22,931 bases of DNA from NCBI GenBank assembly GCA_946480825.1, contig CAMLLG010000063.1:1-22931 (forward strand), read 5' to 3'. Made by a program: the position numbers and the translations under genes. Positions 6,923 to 14,314 of the stretch are shown here, piece by piece. The notes under the pieces are model-generated. The model was not told the DNA's origin, made no database searches, and was given only the letters and a program-made list of their open reading frames with translations. The first letter of the stretch is position 1. Each line of letters starts with the position of its first letter. The stretch is from an uncultured Lysobacteraceae bacterium (GTDB lineage Bacteria > Pseudomonadota > Gammaproteobacteria > Xanthomonadales > Xanthomonadaceae).

Positions 6923-7876
6923 ATGGCCGGATCCAGCCTGATCGCCCTGATCGACGACATCGCCACGCTCCTCGACGACGTGTCGGTGATGACCAAGGTC
7001 GCTACCAAGAAGACCGCCGGTGTGCTCGGCGACGATCTCGCGCTGAACGCGCAGCAGGTTTCGGGCATCAACGCCGACCGCGAACTGCCGGTGGTGTGGG
7101 CGGTGGCCAAGGGCTCGATGATCAACAAGGTCATCCTGGTGCCTGCGGCGCTGGCGATCAGCGCGCTGGAACACTGGCTGCACACGCAGGGCATCAATAT
7201 TCCGCTGATCACGCCGCTGCTGATGCTCGGCGGCGCCTTCCTCTGCTACGAAGGCGTGGAAAAGCTGGCGCACAAATTCCTGCACAGCAAGGCCGAGGAC
7301 GACCAGCATCACAAGGAACTCGTCGACGCGGTGCAGGACGAGAAGGTCGACATGGTCCAGTTCGAGAAGGACAAGATCAAGGGCGCTGTGCGCACCGATT
7401 TCATCCTCTCCGCCGAAATCATCGTGATCTCGCTCGGCACCGTCGCCGACGCCGACTTCACGCGCCAGCTCGGCGTGCTGACCGCGATCTCCCTGATCAT
7501 GACCGTGGGCGTCTACGGCCTGGTGGGCGGCATCGTCAAACTCGACGATCTCGGCCTGGCCCTGAATCGCGACACCGCGGCGAGCGCATGGGCCGGCTTC
7601 AAACGCACCGTCGGCGGCTGGATCCTGCGCGGCGCGCCGCTGTTGATGAAATTCCTCTCGGTCGCCGGCACCGCGGCGATGTTCCTGGTCGGCGGCAGCA
7701 TTCTCGTCCACGGCATTCCGGCCGCGCATCATTTCATCGAGCCCTACACCCACGGCACGATGGGCTGGCTGATCCAGATGTTGTTCGATGCAGCGGTCGG
7801 CATCCTCGCCGGCGCGGTCATCGTCGCCGCGCTGACCTTGGTCTCGAAGCTGCGCGGCAAGCCGAAAGCCGCCTGA
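6923..7876 (+). CDS. DUF808 inner membrane protein (YedI-like)
   Basis: A 317-residue polytopic membrane protein. The N-terminal part, with SSLIALIDDIATLLDDVSVMTKVATKKTAGVLGDDLALNA, is the DUF808/YedI signature. Hydrophobic segments are seen near residues 70-86, 94-108, 167-180, 186-204, 230-260 and 280-305, separated by a charged cytosolic stretch with KAEDDQHHKELVDAVQDEK. Function in this family is unknown. The ATG at 6923 is chosen because the conserved start MAGSSLIALIDD begins there; the frame runs 14 codons further upstream. A possible extended -10 (TGC GACAAT, 6882-6890) precedes it. The 3' end converges on the MmcQ gene with a hairpin over the junction. Confidence 0.9.
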   Translation: MAGSSLIALIDDIATLLDDVSVMTKVATKKTAGVLGDDLALNAQQVSGINADRELPVVWAVAKGSMINKVILVPAALAISALEHWLHTQGINIPLITPLLMLGGAFLCYEGVEKLAHKFLHSKAEDDQHHKELVDAVQDEKVDMVQFEKDKIKGAVRTDFILSAEIIVISLGTVADADFTRQLGVLTAISLIMTVGVYGLVGGIVKLDDLGLALNRDTAASAWAGFKRTVGGWILRGAPLLMKFLSVAGTAAMFLVGGSILVHGIPAAHHFIEPYTHGTMGWLIQMLFDAAVGILAGAVIVAALTLVSKLRGKPKAA

Positions 7877-7911
7877 GCGGCATCGCCGGTCGTTCCGAAG
7901 CCTGCCTCCGG

Positions 7912-7932
7912 GGCGACGGCTCAGCCGTCGCC
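7912..7932. terminator. Hairpin at a convergent gene junction
   Basis: A perfect 9-bp inverted repeat (GGCGACGGC/GCCGTCGCC) has as its 3-base loop the stop codon of the MmcQ/YjbR gene. It sits between convergent genes, which suggests two-way transcription arrest. There is no T-tract on either side, so intrinsic termination is not certain. Confidence 0.45.
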
Positions 7933-8283
7933 GAGTTCGCGCTGCAGTTTCTTCGGCAACTTCGCGCGGACCAGCGCATAGCTGCCGTGGATCAGGGCAT
8001 CGCGCTCGGACGCGGGAAGCGCTTCCGGTCCGGTCAGCATGATCCAGTGCGCGCGGGCCATGTAGGGCGCGGGCAGAATGCCGGGCCGGTCGGTGAATTC
8101 CAGGAACCGATCGGCCTCGACCTTGAAGCTCAAACGGCCGGTTCCGCCTTCGCCCGCCGGCGCGATGTCGAGCACGCAGAACATCTTGCCGGCGACCGAG
8201 AAGACCAGATCGTTCCCCCATTTGATGTCTTCGGTCACGCCCGGCCAATGGGCGACGAGTCGGCGCAGGAGATCGGGCGTCAT
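7921..8283 (-). CDS. MmcQ/YjbR family protein
   Basis: A 120-residue protein of the MmcQ/YjbR family, a small alpha/beta fold related to CyaY-like double-stranded DNA-binding proteins. Visible family features are the N-terminal helix with HWPGVTEDIKWGNDLVFSVAGKMFCVLDI, the central LSFKVEADRF strand and the APYMARAHWIMLTG segment near residues 72-85. It is complete and cytoplasmic. It is divergent from the Pat-like GNAT gene, with 74 bp between the two starts. A 14-bp palindrome (8285-8298) sits directly before its start codon, so it may be controlled by a repressor. Molecular function of the family is poorly known. Confidence 0.88.
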   Translation of the reverse strand: MTPDLLRRLVAHWPGVTEDIKWGNDLVFSVAGKMFCVLDIAPAGEGGTGRLSFKVEADRFLEFTDRPGILPAPYMARAHWIMLTGPEALPASERDALIHGSYALVRAKLPKKLQRELGDG

Positions 8284-8284
8284 G

Positions 8285-8298
8285 ACGTTCAGGAACGT
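8285..8298. promoter_or_regulatory. Operator-like palindrome before the MmcQ gene
   Basis: ACGTTC-AG-GAACGT is a perfect 6-bp inverted repeat with a 2-bp centre, located one base upstream of the MmcQ start codon. Size and place suggest a dimeric regulator site or a hairpin covering the ribosome site. No matching regulator is recognised. Confidence 0.3.
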
Positions 8299-8357
8299 GC
8301 CGTGCGGATGAACATGAGTAGAGCATAGCCTCCTGTTGCCTGTGCGAAGATGCCGCG

Positions 8358-8939
8358 GTGAAACGCGACCGGCTACCGCCCTGGCACGAGTACAAACGGC
8401 TTCTCAACGGCCGCGAGATTCTCATCCGCCCGATCCGCCCCGAAGACGCCGAGCCGCTGCGCGCAGGCTTTGGCCTGTTGCGGCCCGAAGAGATCCGGCA
8501 GCGTTTCCTCTACGCGATCAAGGAACTCACGCCGGAAACGGCGGCACGCCTGACCCGCCCTGACCCCGAGAGCGAATTCGCGCTCGTCGCCGCCGAGCCG
8601 CTGCCGCCCGGCGAGGCCCTCATCGGCGCGGTCGCGCGCGTCGCCATCGATCCGGGAACCCGCGAAGCGGAATTCGCGATCCTCGTCAGTCATTTCATCG
8701 GCGGCATGGGCCTGGGCCGGCTGCTGATGCTGCGGCTGGTGCGCTGGACGCGACGCAAGCGGCTCACCCGCCTCTACGGCGATGTGCTGGAACACAATAC
8801 GGCCATGCTGGCCTTGGCCGAATCGCTGGGATTCCGACGCGAACATTCGGATACGCCCGGGCTGATACGCGTAGCGCTGGATCTCTCCGATCCGGGGCTG
8901 CCGGCCATCGCGGAAACCACCGACACCCTCAACGCCTGA
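8358..8939 (+). CDS. Stand-alone Pat-like GNAT acetyltransferase
   Basis: A 193-residue protein resembling the C-terminal acetyltransferase domain of protein lysine acetyltransferase Pat (YfiQ/Pka). Shared features are REILIRPIRPEDAEPL near residue 19, ELTPETAARLT (56-66), AEFAILVSHF and the final LALAESLGFRRE. The large NDP-forming acyl-CoA synthetase-like domain of Pat is absent. The acetyl-CoA loop reads IGGMGLG (114-120): the two glycines of GxG are present but the usual Gln/Arg three residues before them is Gly115. It could still bind CoA through backbone contacts, or activity may be altered. The start is GTG at 8358, the first start before the conserved region. It is followed 46 bp later by mfd. 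Confidence 0.82.
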   Translation: MKRDRLPPWHEYKRLLNGREILIRPIRPEDAEPLRAGFGLLRPEEIRQRFLYAIKELTPETAARLTRPDPESEFALVAAEPLPPGEALIGAVARVAIDPGTREAEFAILVSHFIGGMGLGRLLMLRLVRWTRRKRLTRLYGDVLEHNTAMLALAESLGFRREHSDTPGLIRVALDLSDPGLPAIAETTDTLNA

Positions 8940-8966
8940 GCGATCGGGTCGGCGGCCGACTTCCGC

Positions 8967-8975
8967 TGCTAAAAT
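8967..8975 (+). promoter_or_regulatory. Extended -10 promoter element of mfd
   Basis: TGC-TAAAAT is an extended -10 (TGn plus a hexamer matching at five of six positions). It ends 10 bp before the mfd ATG, so the transcript leader would be only a few bases and no Shine-Dalgarno is seen. A -35 box is not evident, as is common with extended -10 promoters. Confidence 0.5.
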
Positions 8976-8985
8976 CGGCGGTTCA

Positions 8986-11900
8986 ATGTCCGACGCTTCC
9001 TTCCTTGCCCGGCTTCTGCCGAAACCCGGTCAATCGCGCGCCTGGTGGCGCATGCCGGCCAGCGCCAGCGCGCTGGCGTGGACGCTCGCGCGCGTCGCCC
9101 GCCGCCACGATGCGCCGCTGCTCGCGGTGACGCGAGACAACCAGTCCGCGCACCAGCTCGAACAGGATCTGCGCACGCTGATCGGCCGCGACGAGCGCGT
9201 GCCGGTGCTGCATTTCCCCGATTGGGAAACCCTGCCCTACGACCAGTTCAGTCCGCATCCGGACATCGTCTCGCAGCGCCTCGCCGCCCTGCACCGGTTG
9301 CCGTCGCTGCGTCGCGGCGTTGTGGTCGTGCCGGTGCAGACGCTGATGCAGCGACTGGCGCCGCTGTCGCATCTGGTCGGCGGCAGTTTCGACGTGAAGG
9401 TCGGGCAACGGATGGACATGGACGCCGAAAAGCGTCGTCTGGAAGGCGCCGGTTACCGCAACGTCCCGCAGGTGTTCGATCCCGGCGATTTCGCGGTGCG
9501 CGGCGGCCTGCTCGACATCTATCCGATGGGCGCCGAGGAGCCCTACCGCATCGAACTGCTGGACGACGAGATCGAAACGATCCGCGCGTTCGATCCGGAG
9601 TCGCAGCGCTCGCTGGAGAAATACGCCTCGGTGCAATTGCTGCCGGGCCGCGAAGTGCCGATCGAAGGCGAAGCGCTGCGGCGGGCGATGGACACGCTGC
9701 GCGATCGCTTCGACATCGATACACGCCGCAGCGGCCTGTTCCAGGATCTGAAGGCGGGATCGACGCCGGCCGGCATCGAGTACTACCTGCCGCTGTTCTT
9801 CGAGCGCACGGCGACGCTGTTCGACTATCTCGCCACCGACGCCCTGCCCGTGCTCGGCGAGGGCGTGCAGGACGCGGCCGATCACTTCTGGCGCGGCACC
9901 GGCGAACGCTACGAACAGCGACGCCACGACATCGAACGGCCGCTGTTGCCGCCGGACGAGCTGTACCTGCCTCCGGACACGTTGCGCGAAGCGCTGAATC
10001 GCATGCGCCGCGTCGAAGTGTGCGGCGAAAGCCATCCGCGGCGCGACGAAGCGCTCGCGATCGGCGCGCAGCCGGCGCCCGATCTGCCGCTGATGGCGAA
10101 GGACGCGGAGCCGGCCGCGGCGCTGAAATTCTTCCTGTCGTCGTATCCCGGCCGCGTGCTGGTCGCCGCGGATTCGGCCGGTCGTCGCGAAGCGCTGCTG
10201 GACACCTTGCGCGCCGCGGATCTGCAGCCGCAGGTGGTCGCCGACTTTCCCGCCTTCTTTGAACATGCACGCCACGCCGCGAGCGCAGAGCGACTGTTGG
10301 TCGCGGTCGCGCCGCTGGACAACGGTTTCGGCGTCGATGCTTCGATCGAAGACGACGCGCTGCCATGGGTCGTCGTCACCGAACGCCAGCTGTTTCCCGA
10401 GCGCGCATCGCAGCCGCGCCGCCGCCGACGCGCGGGACGCGAACCCGAAGCGATCATCCGCGACCTCGGCGAACTCAGCGAAGGCGCGCCGGTGGTGCAC
10501 GAGGACCACGGCGTCGGCCGCTATCGCGGACTGGTGACGCTGGAGGCCGGCGGCCAGACCGGCGAATACCTCGACATCGAATACGCCAAGGGCGACCGGC
10601 TGTACGTGCCGGTGACCCAACTGCATCTGGTGAGCCGCTACTCCGGCGCTTCGCCCGAAACCGCGCCGCTGCATTCGCTGGGCGGCGAAGCCTGGAGCAA
10701 GGCGAAGAAGAAAGCGGCCGAAAAGGTCCGCGACGTGGCCGCGGAACTGCTGGAGATCCAGGCAAAGCGTCATGCGCGCGCCGGGCTGGCGCTGGATGTC
10801 GACCGCGGCATCTACGAACCGTTCGCGGCCACGTTCCCGTTCGAGGAAACGCCCGACCAGCTCGCCGCGATCGAAGCGGTGCTGCGCGATCTGTCGTCGT
10901 CGCGACCGATGGACCGCGTGGTCTGCGGCGACGTCGGCTTCGGCAAGACCGAAGTCGCGGTGCGCGCGGCCTTCGCCGCCGCCATCGCCGGCAAACAGGT
11001 CGCGGTGCTGGTGCCGACCACGCTGCTGGCCGAACAGCATTACCGCAATTTCCGCGACCGCTTCGCCGATTGGCCGCTGAAGGTCGAGGTGTTGTCGCGC
11101 TTCAAGTCGACGAAAGAAATCAAGGCCGAGCTGGAGAAGGTGGCGGACGGCCGCATCGACGTGATCGTCGGCACCCACCGGCTGCTGCAGCCGGACGTGA
11201 AATTCAAGGATCTGGGCCTGGTCATCGTCGACGAGGAACAGCGTTTCGGCGTGCGCCAGAAAGAGGCGTTGAAGGCGCTGCGCGCCGACGTGCATCTGCT
11301 CACGCTCACCGCGACGCCGATCCCGCGCACCCTGAACATGGCGATGACCGGGCTGCGCGACCTGTCGATCATCGCGACGCCACCGGCGCACCGCCTCGCG
11401 GTGCAGACGTTCGTGGTGCCGTGGGACGACAGCCAGTTGCGCGAAGCCTTCCAGCGCGAACTCGCGCGCGGCGGGCAGGTGTATTTCCTGCACAACGACG
11501 TCGAAAGCATCGGCCGCATGCAGCGCGAGCTCGAAGCGCTGGTGCCCGACGCGCGCATCGGCATCGCCCACGGCCAGATGCCGGAGCGCGAACTGGAACG
11601 GGTGATGCTCGATTTCCACAAGCAGCGCTTCAACGTGCTGCTGTGCTCGACGATCATCGAGTCGGGCATCGACATCCCCAACGCCAACACCATCATCATC
11701 AATCGCGCCGACAAGTTCGGCCTCGCCCAGCTGCATCAGCTGCGCGGCCGCGTCGGGCGTTCGCACCATCGCGCCTACGCCTATCTGGTCATTCCCGACG
11801 GCCGCACCATCACCGCCGATGCGCGCAAGCGGCTGGACGCGATCGCCTCGATGGACGAGCTCGGCGCGGGCTTCACTCTCTCGACCCACGACCTCGAGAT

Positions 11901-12501
11901 CCGCGGCGCCGGCGAACTGCTCGGCGAGGACCAGAGCGGGCAGATGGCAGAAGTCGGCTTCTCGCTCTACACCGAACTGCTGGAACGCGCGGTGCGCAGC
12001 ATCCGCCAGGGCAAGCTGCCGGGCGTGGACAACCTCGGTCTGGATCTGGACGAACAGCGCGGCGCCGACATCGAACTGAACGTGCCGACCCTGATCCCCG
12101 ACGACTATCTGCCCGACGTGCATACGCGGCTGACCCTCTACAAACGGGTCAGCAGCGCGCGCGATGTCGAGGCGTTGCGCGAACTGCAGGTGGAGATGAT
12201 CGATCGCTTCGGGCTGCTGCCGGAGCCGGCGAAACACCTGTTCGCCGCCGCCGAACTGAAGCTGGAAGCCACGGCGCTCGGCATCCGCAAACTCGATCTC
12301 GGCGCCGCCGGCGGACGGATCCAGTTCGTCGAAAAGCCGAACGTGGATCCGATGTCGGTGATCCGACTCATCCAGGACCAGCCGAAGCATTACGTCATGG
12401 ATGGCCCCGACAAGCTGCGGATCAAGCTCGATCTGCCCGATGCCGCCACCCGTCTGCAGGCTGCCCGCGGCCTGTTCGCCACCCTGAGGCCGAATGCATG
12501 A
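8986..12501 (+). CDS. mfd: Transcription-repair coupling factor Mfd
   Basis: A 1171-residue DNA translocase that removes RNA polymerase stalled at DNA damage and recruits UvrA. Domains in order: a UvrB-like N-terminal module (about 1-340, with FPDWETLPYDQFSPH), the RNA polymerase-interacting domain (about 490-560, with VVHEDHGVGRY), the RecG-like helicase core (about 590-960) and the C-terminal regulatory D7 domain (about 1010-1120). Walker A is GDVGFGKTE (about 648-656), the DEEQ box is at about 749-752, TLTATPIPRTL follows, and LHQLRGRVGRS (motif VI) is near 916-926. Length is normal and all motifs are intact. The ATG at 8986 follows an extended -10 closely. The TGA overlaps the ATG of the downstream phosphatase gene by 4 bp. 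Confidence 0.97.
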   Translation: MSDASFLARLLPKPGQSRAWWRMPASASALAWTLARVARRHDAPLLAVTRDNQSAHQLEQDLRTLIGRDERVPVLHFPDWETLPYDQFSPHPDIVSQRLAALHRLPSLRRGVVVVPVQTLMQRLAPLSHLVGGSFDVKVGQRMDMDAEKRRLEGAGYRNVPQVFDPGDFAVRGGLLDIYPMGAEEPYRIELLDDEIETIRAFDPESQRSLEKYASVQLLPGREVPIEGEALRRAMDTLRDRFDIDTRRSGLFQDLKAGSTPAGIEYYLPLFFERTATLFDYLATDALPVLGEGVQDAADHFWRGTGERYEQRRHDIERPLLPPDELYLPPDTLREALNRMRRVEVCGESHPRRDEALAIGAQPAPDLPLMAKDAEPAAALKFFLSSYPGRVLVAADSAGRREALLDTLRAADLQPQVVADFPAFFEHARHAASAERLLVAVAPLDNGFGVDASIEDDALPWVVVTERQLFPERASQPRRRRRAGREPEAIIRDLGELSEGAPVVHEDHGVGRYRGLVTLEAGGQTGEYLDIEYAKGDRLYVPVTQLHLVSRYSGASPETAPLHSLGGEAWSKAKKKAAEKVRDVAAELLEIQAKRHARAGLALDVDRGIYEPFAATFPFEETPDQLAAIEAVLRDLSSSRPMDRVVCGDVGFGKTEVAVRAAFAAAIAGKQVAVLVPTTLLAEQHYRNFRDRFADWPLKVEVLSRFKSTKEIKAELEKVADGRIDVIVGTHRLLQPDVKFKDLGLVIVDEEQRFGVRQKEALKALRADVHLLTLTATPIPRTLNMAMTGLRDLSIIATPPAHRLAVQTFVVPWDDSQLREAFQRELARGGQVYFLHNDVESIGRMQRELEALVPDARIGIAHGQMPERELERVMLDFHKQRFNVLLCSTIIESGIDIPNANTIIINRADKFGLAQLHQLRGRVGRSHHRAYAYLVIPDGRTITADARKRLDAIASMDELGAGFTLSTHDLEIRGAGELLGEDQSGQMAEVGFSLYTELLERAVRSIRQGKLPGVDNLGLDLDEQRGADIELNVPTLIPDDYLPDVHTRLTLYKRVSSARDVEALRELQVEMIDRFGLLPEPAKHLFAAAELKLEATALGIRKLDLGAAGGRIQFVEKPNVDPMSVIRLIQDQPKHYVMDGPDKLRIKLDLPDAATRLQAARGLFATLRPNA

Positions 12502-13022
12502 TGCGCACACGCCCGCTGGTCGCGCTTTCGCTGATCTTCATCGCCGCCTGCGCGTCGAGCGGCAACGGCGGACATGCCGCGGCGGTGGACGACCTCCATG
12601 TCGTGCTGGTGCGCCATGCGGAAAAAGCGAGCGACGACCCCAGAGACCCGTCGCTGAGCGAAGCCGGCCAGGCCCGTGCGCAACGCTTGGCGGATGCGCT
12701 GGCGGATGCGCCGCTGGCGGCAGCGTACGCGACCGCCTATCGACGGACGCGATCGACCGCGGCGCCCTCCGCGGCACGGCACGGCATCGCGGTGACGACC
12801 TACGATGCCTCGCAGCCGGCCGCCGCGTTCGCCGAGCGGTTGCGCGAGACGCATGCCGAGGGCACGGTCCTGATCGTCGGCCACAGCAACACGGTGCCGG
12901 CACTGGCCGCGGCGCTGTGCGGATGCGAGGTCGCGCCGATGCGCGAAGACGAATTCGACCGCCGGATCGATATCCGGATCGCGGTCGACGGACAGGTACG
13001 GATCGAGCAACGGCACGACTGA
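12498..13022 (+). CDS. SixA-like histidine phosphatase lipoprotein
   Basis: A 174-residue member of the histidine phosphatase (phosphoglycerate mutase-like) superfamily. An N-terminal signal peptide ends in the lipobox IAAC with Cys18, so the mature protein is a lipoprotein. The catalytic core is LVRHAEK (37-43, His40 forms the phospho-enzyme), the helix TAYRRTRSTAAP (79-90) and the second histidine in VGHS (127-130). Its RHAEK motif resembles SixA, which is cytoplasmic, so a lipid-anchored version must have another substrate. The ATG at 12498 overlaps the mfd stop (ATGA), implying coupling; a second ATG follows at 12501. The stop codon lies in a hairpin (13016-13044). Phosphatase fold is firm, substrate unknown. 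Confidence 0.87.
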   Translation: MMRTRPLVALSLIFIAACASSGNGGHAAAVDDLHVVLVRHAEKASDDPRDPSLSEAGQARAQRLADALADAPLAAAYATAYRRTRSTAAPSAARHGIAVTTYDASQPAAAFAERLRETHAEGTVLIVGHSNTVPALAAALCGCEVAPMREDEFDRRIDIRIAVDGQVRIEQRHD

Positions 13023-13044
13023 GGCGCCGCTTCAGCCTCAGTCG
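13016..13044. terminator. Hairpin between the phosphatase gene and virB11
   Basis: CGACTGAGGC pairs perfectly with GCCTCAGTCG (10 bp) around a 9-base loop. It includes the stop codon of the phosphatase gene and lies 26 bp beyond the virB11 stop on the other strand. No T-tract is present, so it is a likely transcription barrier between convergent genes, not a classical intrinsic terminator. Confidence 0.5.
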
Positions 13045-13069
13045 AAGCAGGCCTCGATCGCCGCCGGCC

Positions 13070-14119
13070 TCAATCGCCGGTGGGGATGCCCAGCGAACGC
13101 CGGGGATCGAAATCGATGCCGGTGATGTAGCGGCGGCCTGCGTGCGCCTTGATGTGCACGACGATGTCGATGGTCAGCATCAGCAGCCGCTTGATGACGG
13201 CGAACTCGAGGCCCGAGCCTTCGTTGGACGCCTTCACCATCAGTGCGAGCTGATCCCAGGTCTGCGCCGTGCTGCCGGCGTGGCAGCTGGTGATCGAACC
13301 CGGGTGACCGGACGCGCAGTTGCGGATGAAGTAGAACGCTTCGTCGCCGCGCAACTCCGCCAGGATGATGCGGTCCGGCTTCATGCGGAGGCAGGCCTCC
13401 ATGCAGCTTTTCGCGGTGACGTTGCTGGCGCTCTGGCCGCCCTTCGAGTACAGCAGATGGACGATGTTCGGCTGTTCGATGAACAGTTCGCGGGCGTCCT
13501 CGATGGTCACCAGCCGCTCTTCGTGCGGAATGTGGCCGACCAGCGATTTCATGAAGGTGGTCTTGCCGCTGCCGGTGGCGCCGGCGACGACGATGTTCTT
13601 CTTGTAGGAGACGGCTTTCTTGAAGAATTCGGCGTAGTCGCGATCCGCGCGCAGCGCCAGCAATTCCTTGTCCTGCTCGCTGACTTCCGGCGCGCCTTCG
13701 AGGATCTGCTTGAAGAAGCCGCTTTCCTCGTAGCTCTGCAGGGTGAAATTGCGCTTCGCGGGAAGACGGATCGTGATCGAGACCTTGCCCGCATCGCAGG
13801 CCGGCGGAATCACGAACTGGGCGCGCTGCCCGGTGGGAAAGGTGAGCGAGACCACCGGATCGACATCGGTGATGCGCTGGCCGGTGTTGCTCTCGTTGAC
13901 CACCGCGGTACAGAACTGCCGCGCACGTTCGAACGTGAGCGACGGTACTTCGATGTGCTGCCAGCCCTTGTTGGTTTCCAGATACAGCTCACCGGGTCGG
14001 TTGATGCAGATTTCGGTGACTTCCGGAGAGCTCATGTATTCCAGAATGCCCAGCACGCTGTACTGGTACTCGAGGAAGTCGTTGGAAACGTTGGCGATCG
14101 GTGAGTTGTCGATATCCAT
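13070..14119 (-). CDS. virB11: Type IV secretion system ATPase VirB11
   Basis: A 349-residue hexameric traffic ATPase that acts at the cytoplasmic face of type IV secretion systems. Motifs in order: Walker A GATGSGKT (180-187), Asp box VTIEDARELF (204-213), Walker B RIILAELRGDEAF (250-262) and His box GHPGSITSCHAGS (271-283). All are intact, so it should be active. The ATG at 14119 starts MDIDNSP; a GTG further upstream in frame is not supported by conserved residues or a ribosome site. The gene is separated from virB10 by 195 bp that hold a strong terminator, so it may be poorly co-transcribed or have its own promoter. No virB4 or other energising partner lies in the window. Confidence 0.95.
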   Translation of the reverse strand: MDIDNSPIANVSNDFLEYQYSVLGILEYMSSPEVTEICINRPGELYLETNKGWQHIEVPSLTFERARQFCTAVVNESNTGQRITDVDPVVSLTFPTGQRAQFVIPPACDAGKVSITIRLPAKRNFTLQSYEESGFFKQILEGAPEVSEQDKELLALRADRDYAEFFKKAVSYKKNIVVAGATGSGKTTFMKSLVGHIPHEERLVTIEDARELFIEQPNIVHLLYSKGGQSASNVTAKSCMEACLRMKPDRIILAELRGDEAFYFIRNCASGHPGSITSCHAGSTAQTWDQLALMVKASNEGSGLEFAVIKRLLMLTIDIVVHIKAHAGRRYITGIDFDPRRSLGIPTGD

Positions 14120-14260
14120 GGAGCGGTAGCCGAGATGTGTGGGGCAACGCCGAAGGATTCGACGACGCTGCGACACTGCGATGTGCCGCGTGCCGGCCGA
14201 CCGCGCGTGCGGTCGAGACCGGATGGGAACGGACTCCGGCGAGCGGAGCCCGGAGCCCTC

Positions 14261-14303
14261 GAAAAACGATTCCCGGACAAGCCGCGATGGGCCTGCCCGG
14301 GAA
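14261..14303 (-). terminator. Intrinsic terminator between virB10 and virB11
   Basis: On the minus strand TTCCCGGGCAGGCC pairs with GGCTTGTCCGGGAA over 14 bp (two G-U pairs) around a 6-base loop CATCGC. It is followed by TCGTTTTTC, a good T-tract. It starts 11 bp after the virB10 stop and precedes virB11 by about 140 bp. This is the best intrinsic terminator in the window. Confidence 0.82.
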
Positions 14304-14314
14304 GCCGCGCGCGA

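Noticed and set aside
8983..12510. Very long open frame on the minus strand opposite mfd
   Set aside because: Its translation is low complexity (Gln, Arg, His, Ala rich) with no recognisable motif, and it mirrors mfd, which has all its catalytic motifs. It is a high-GC shadow frame.
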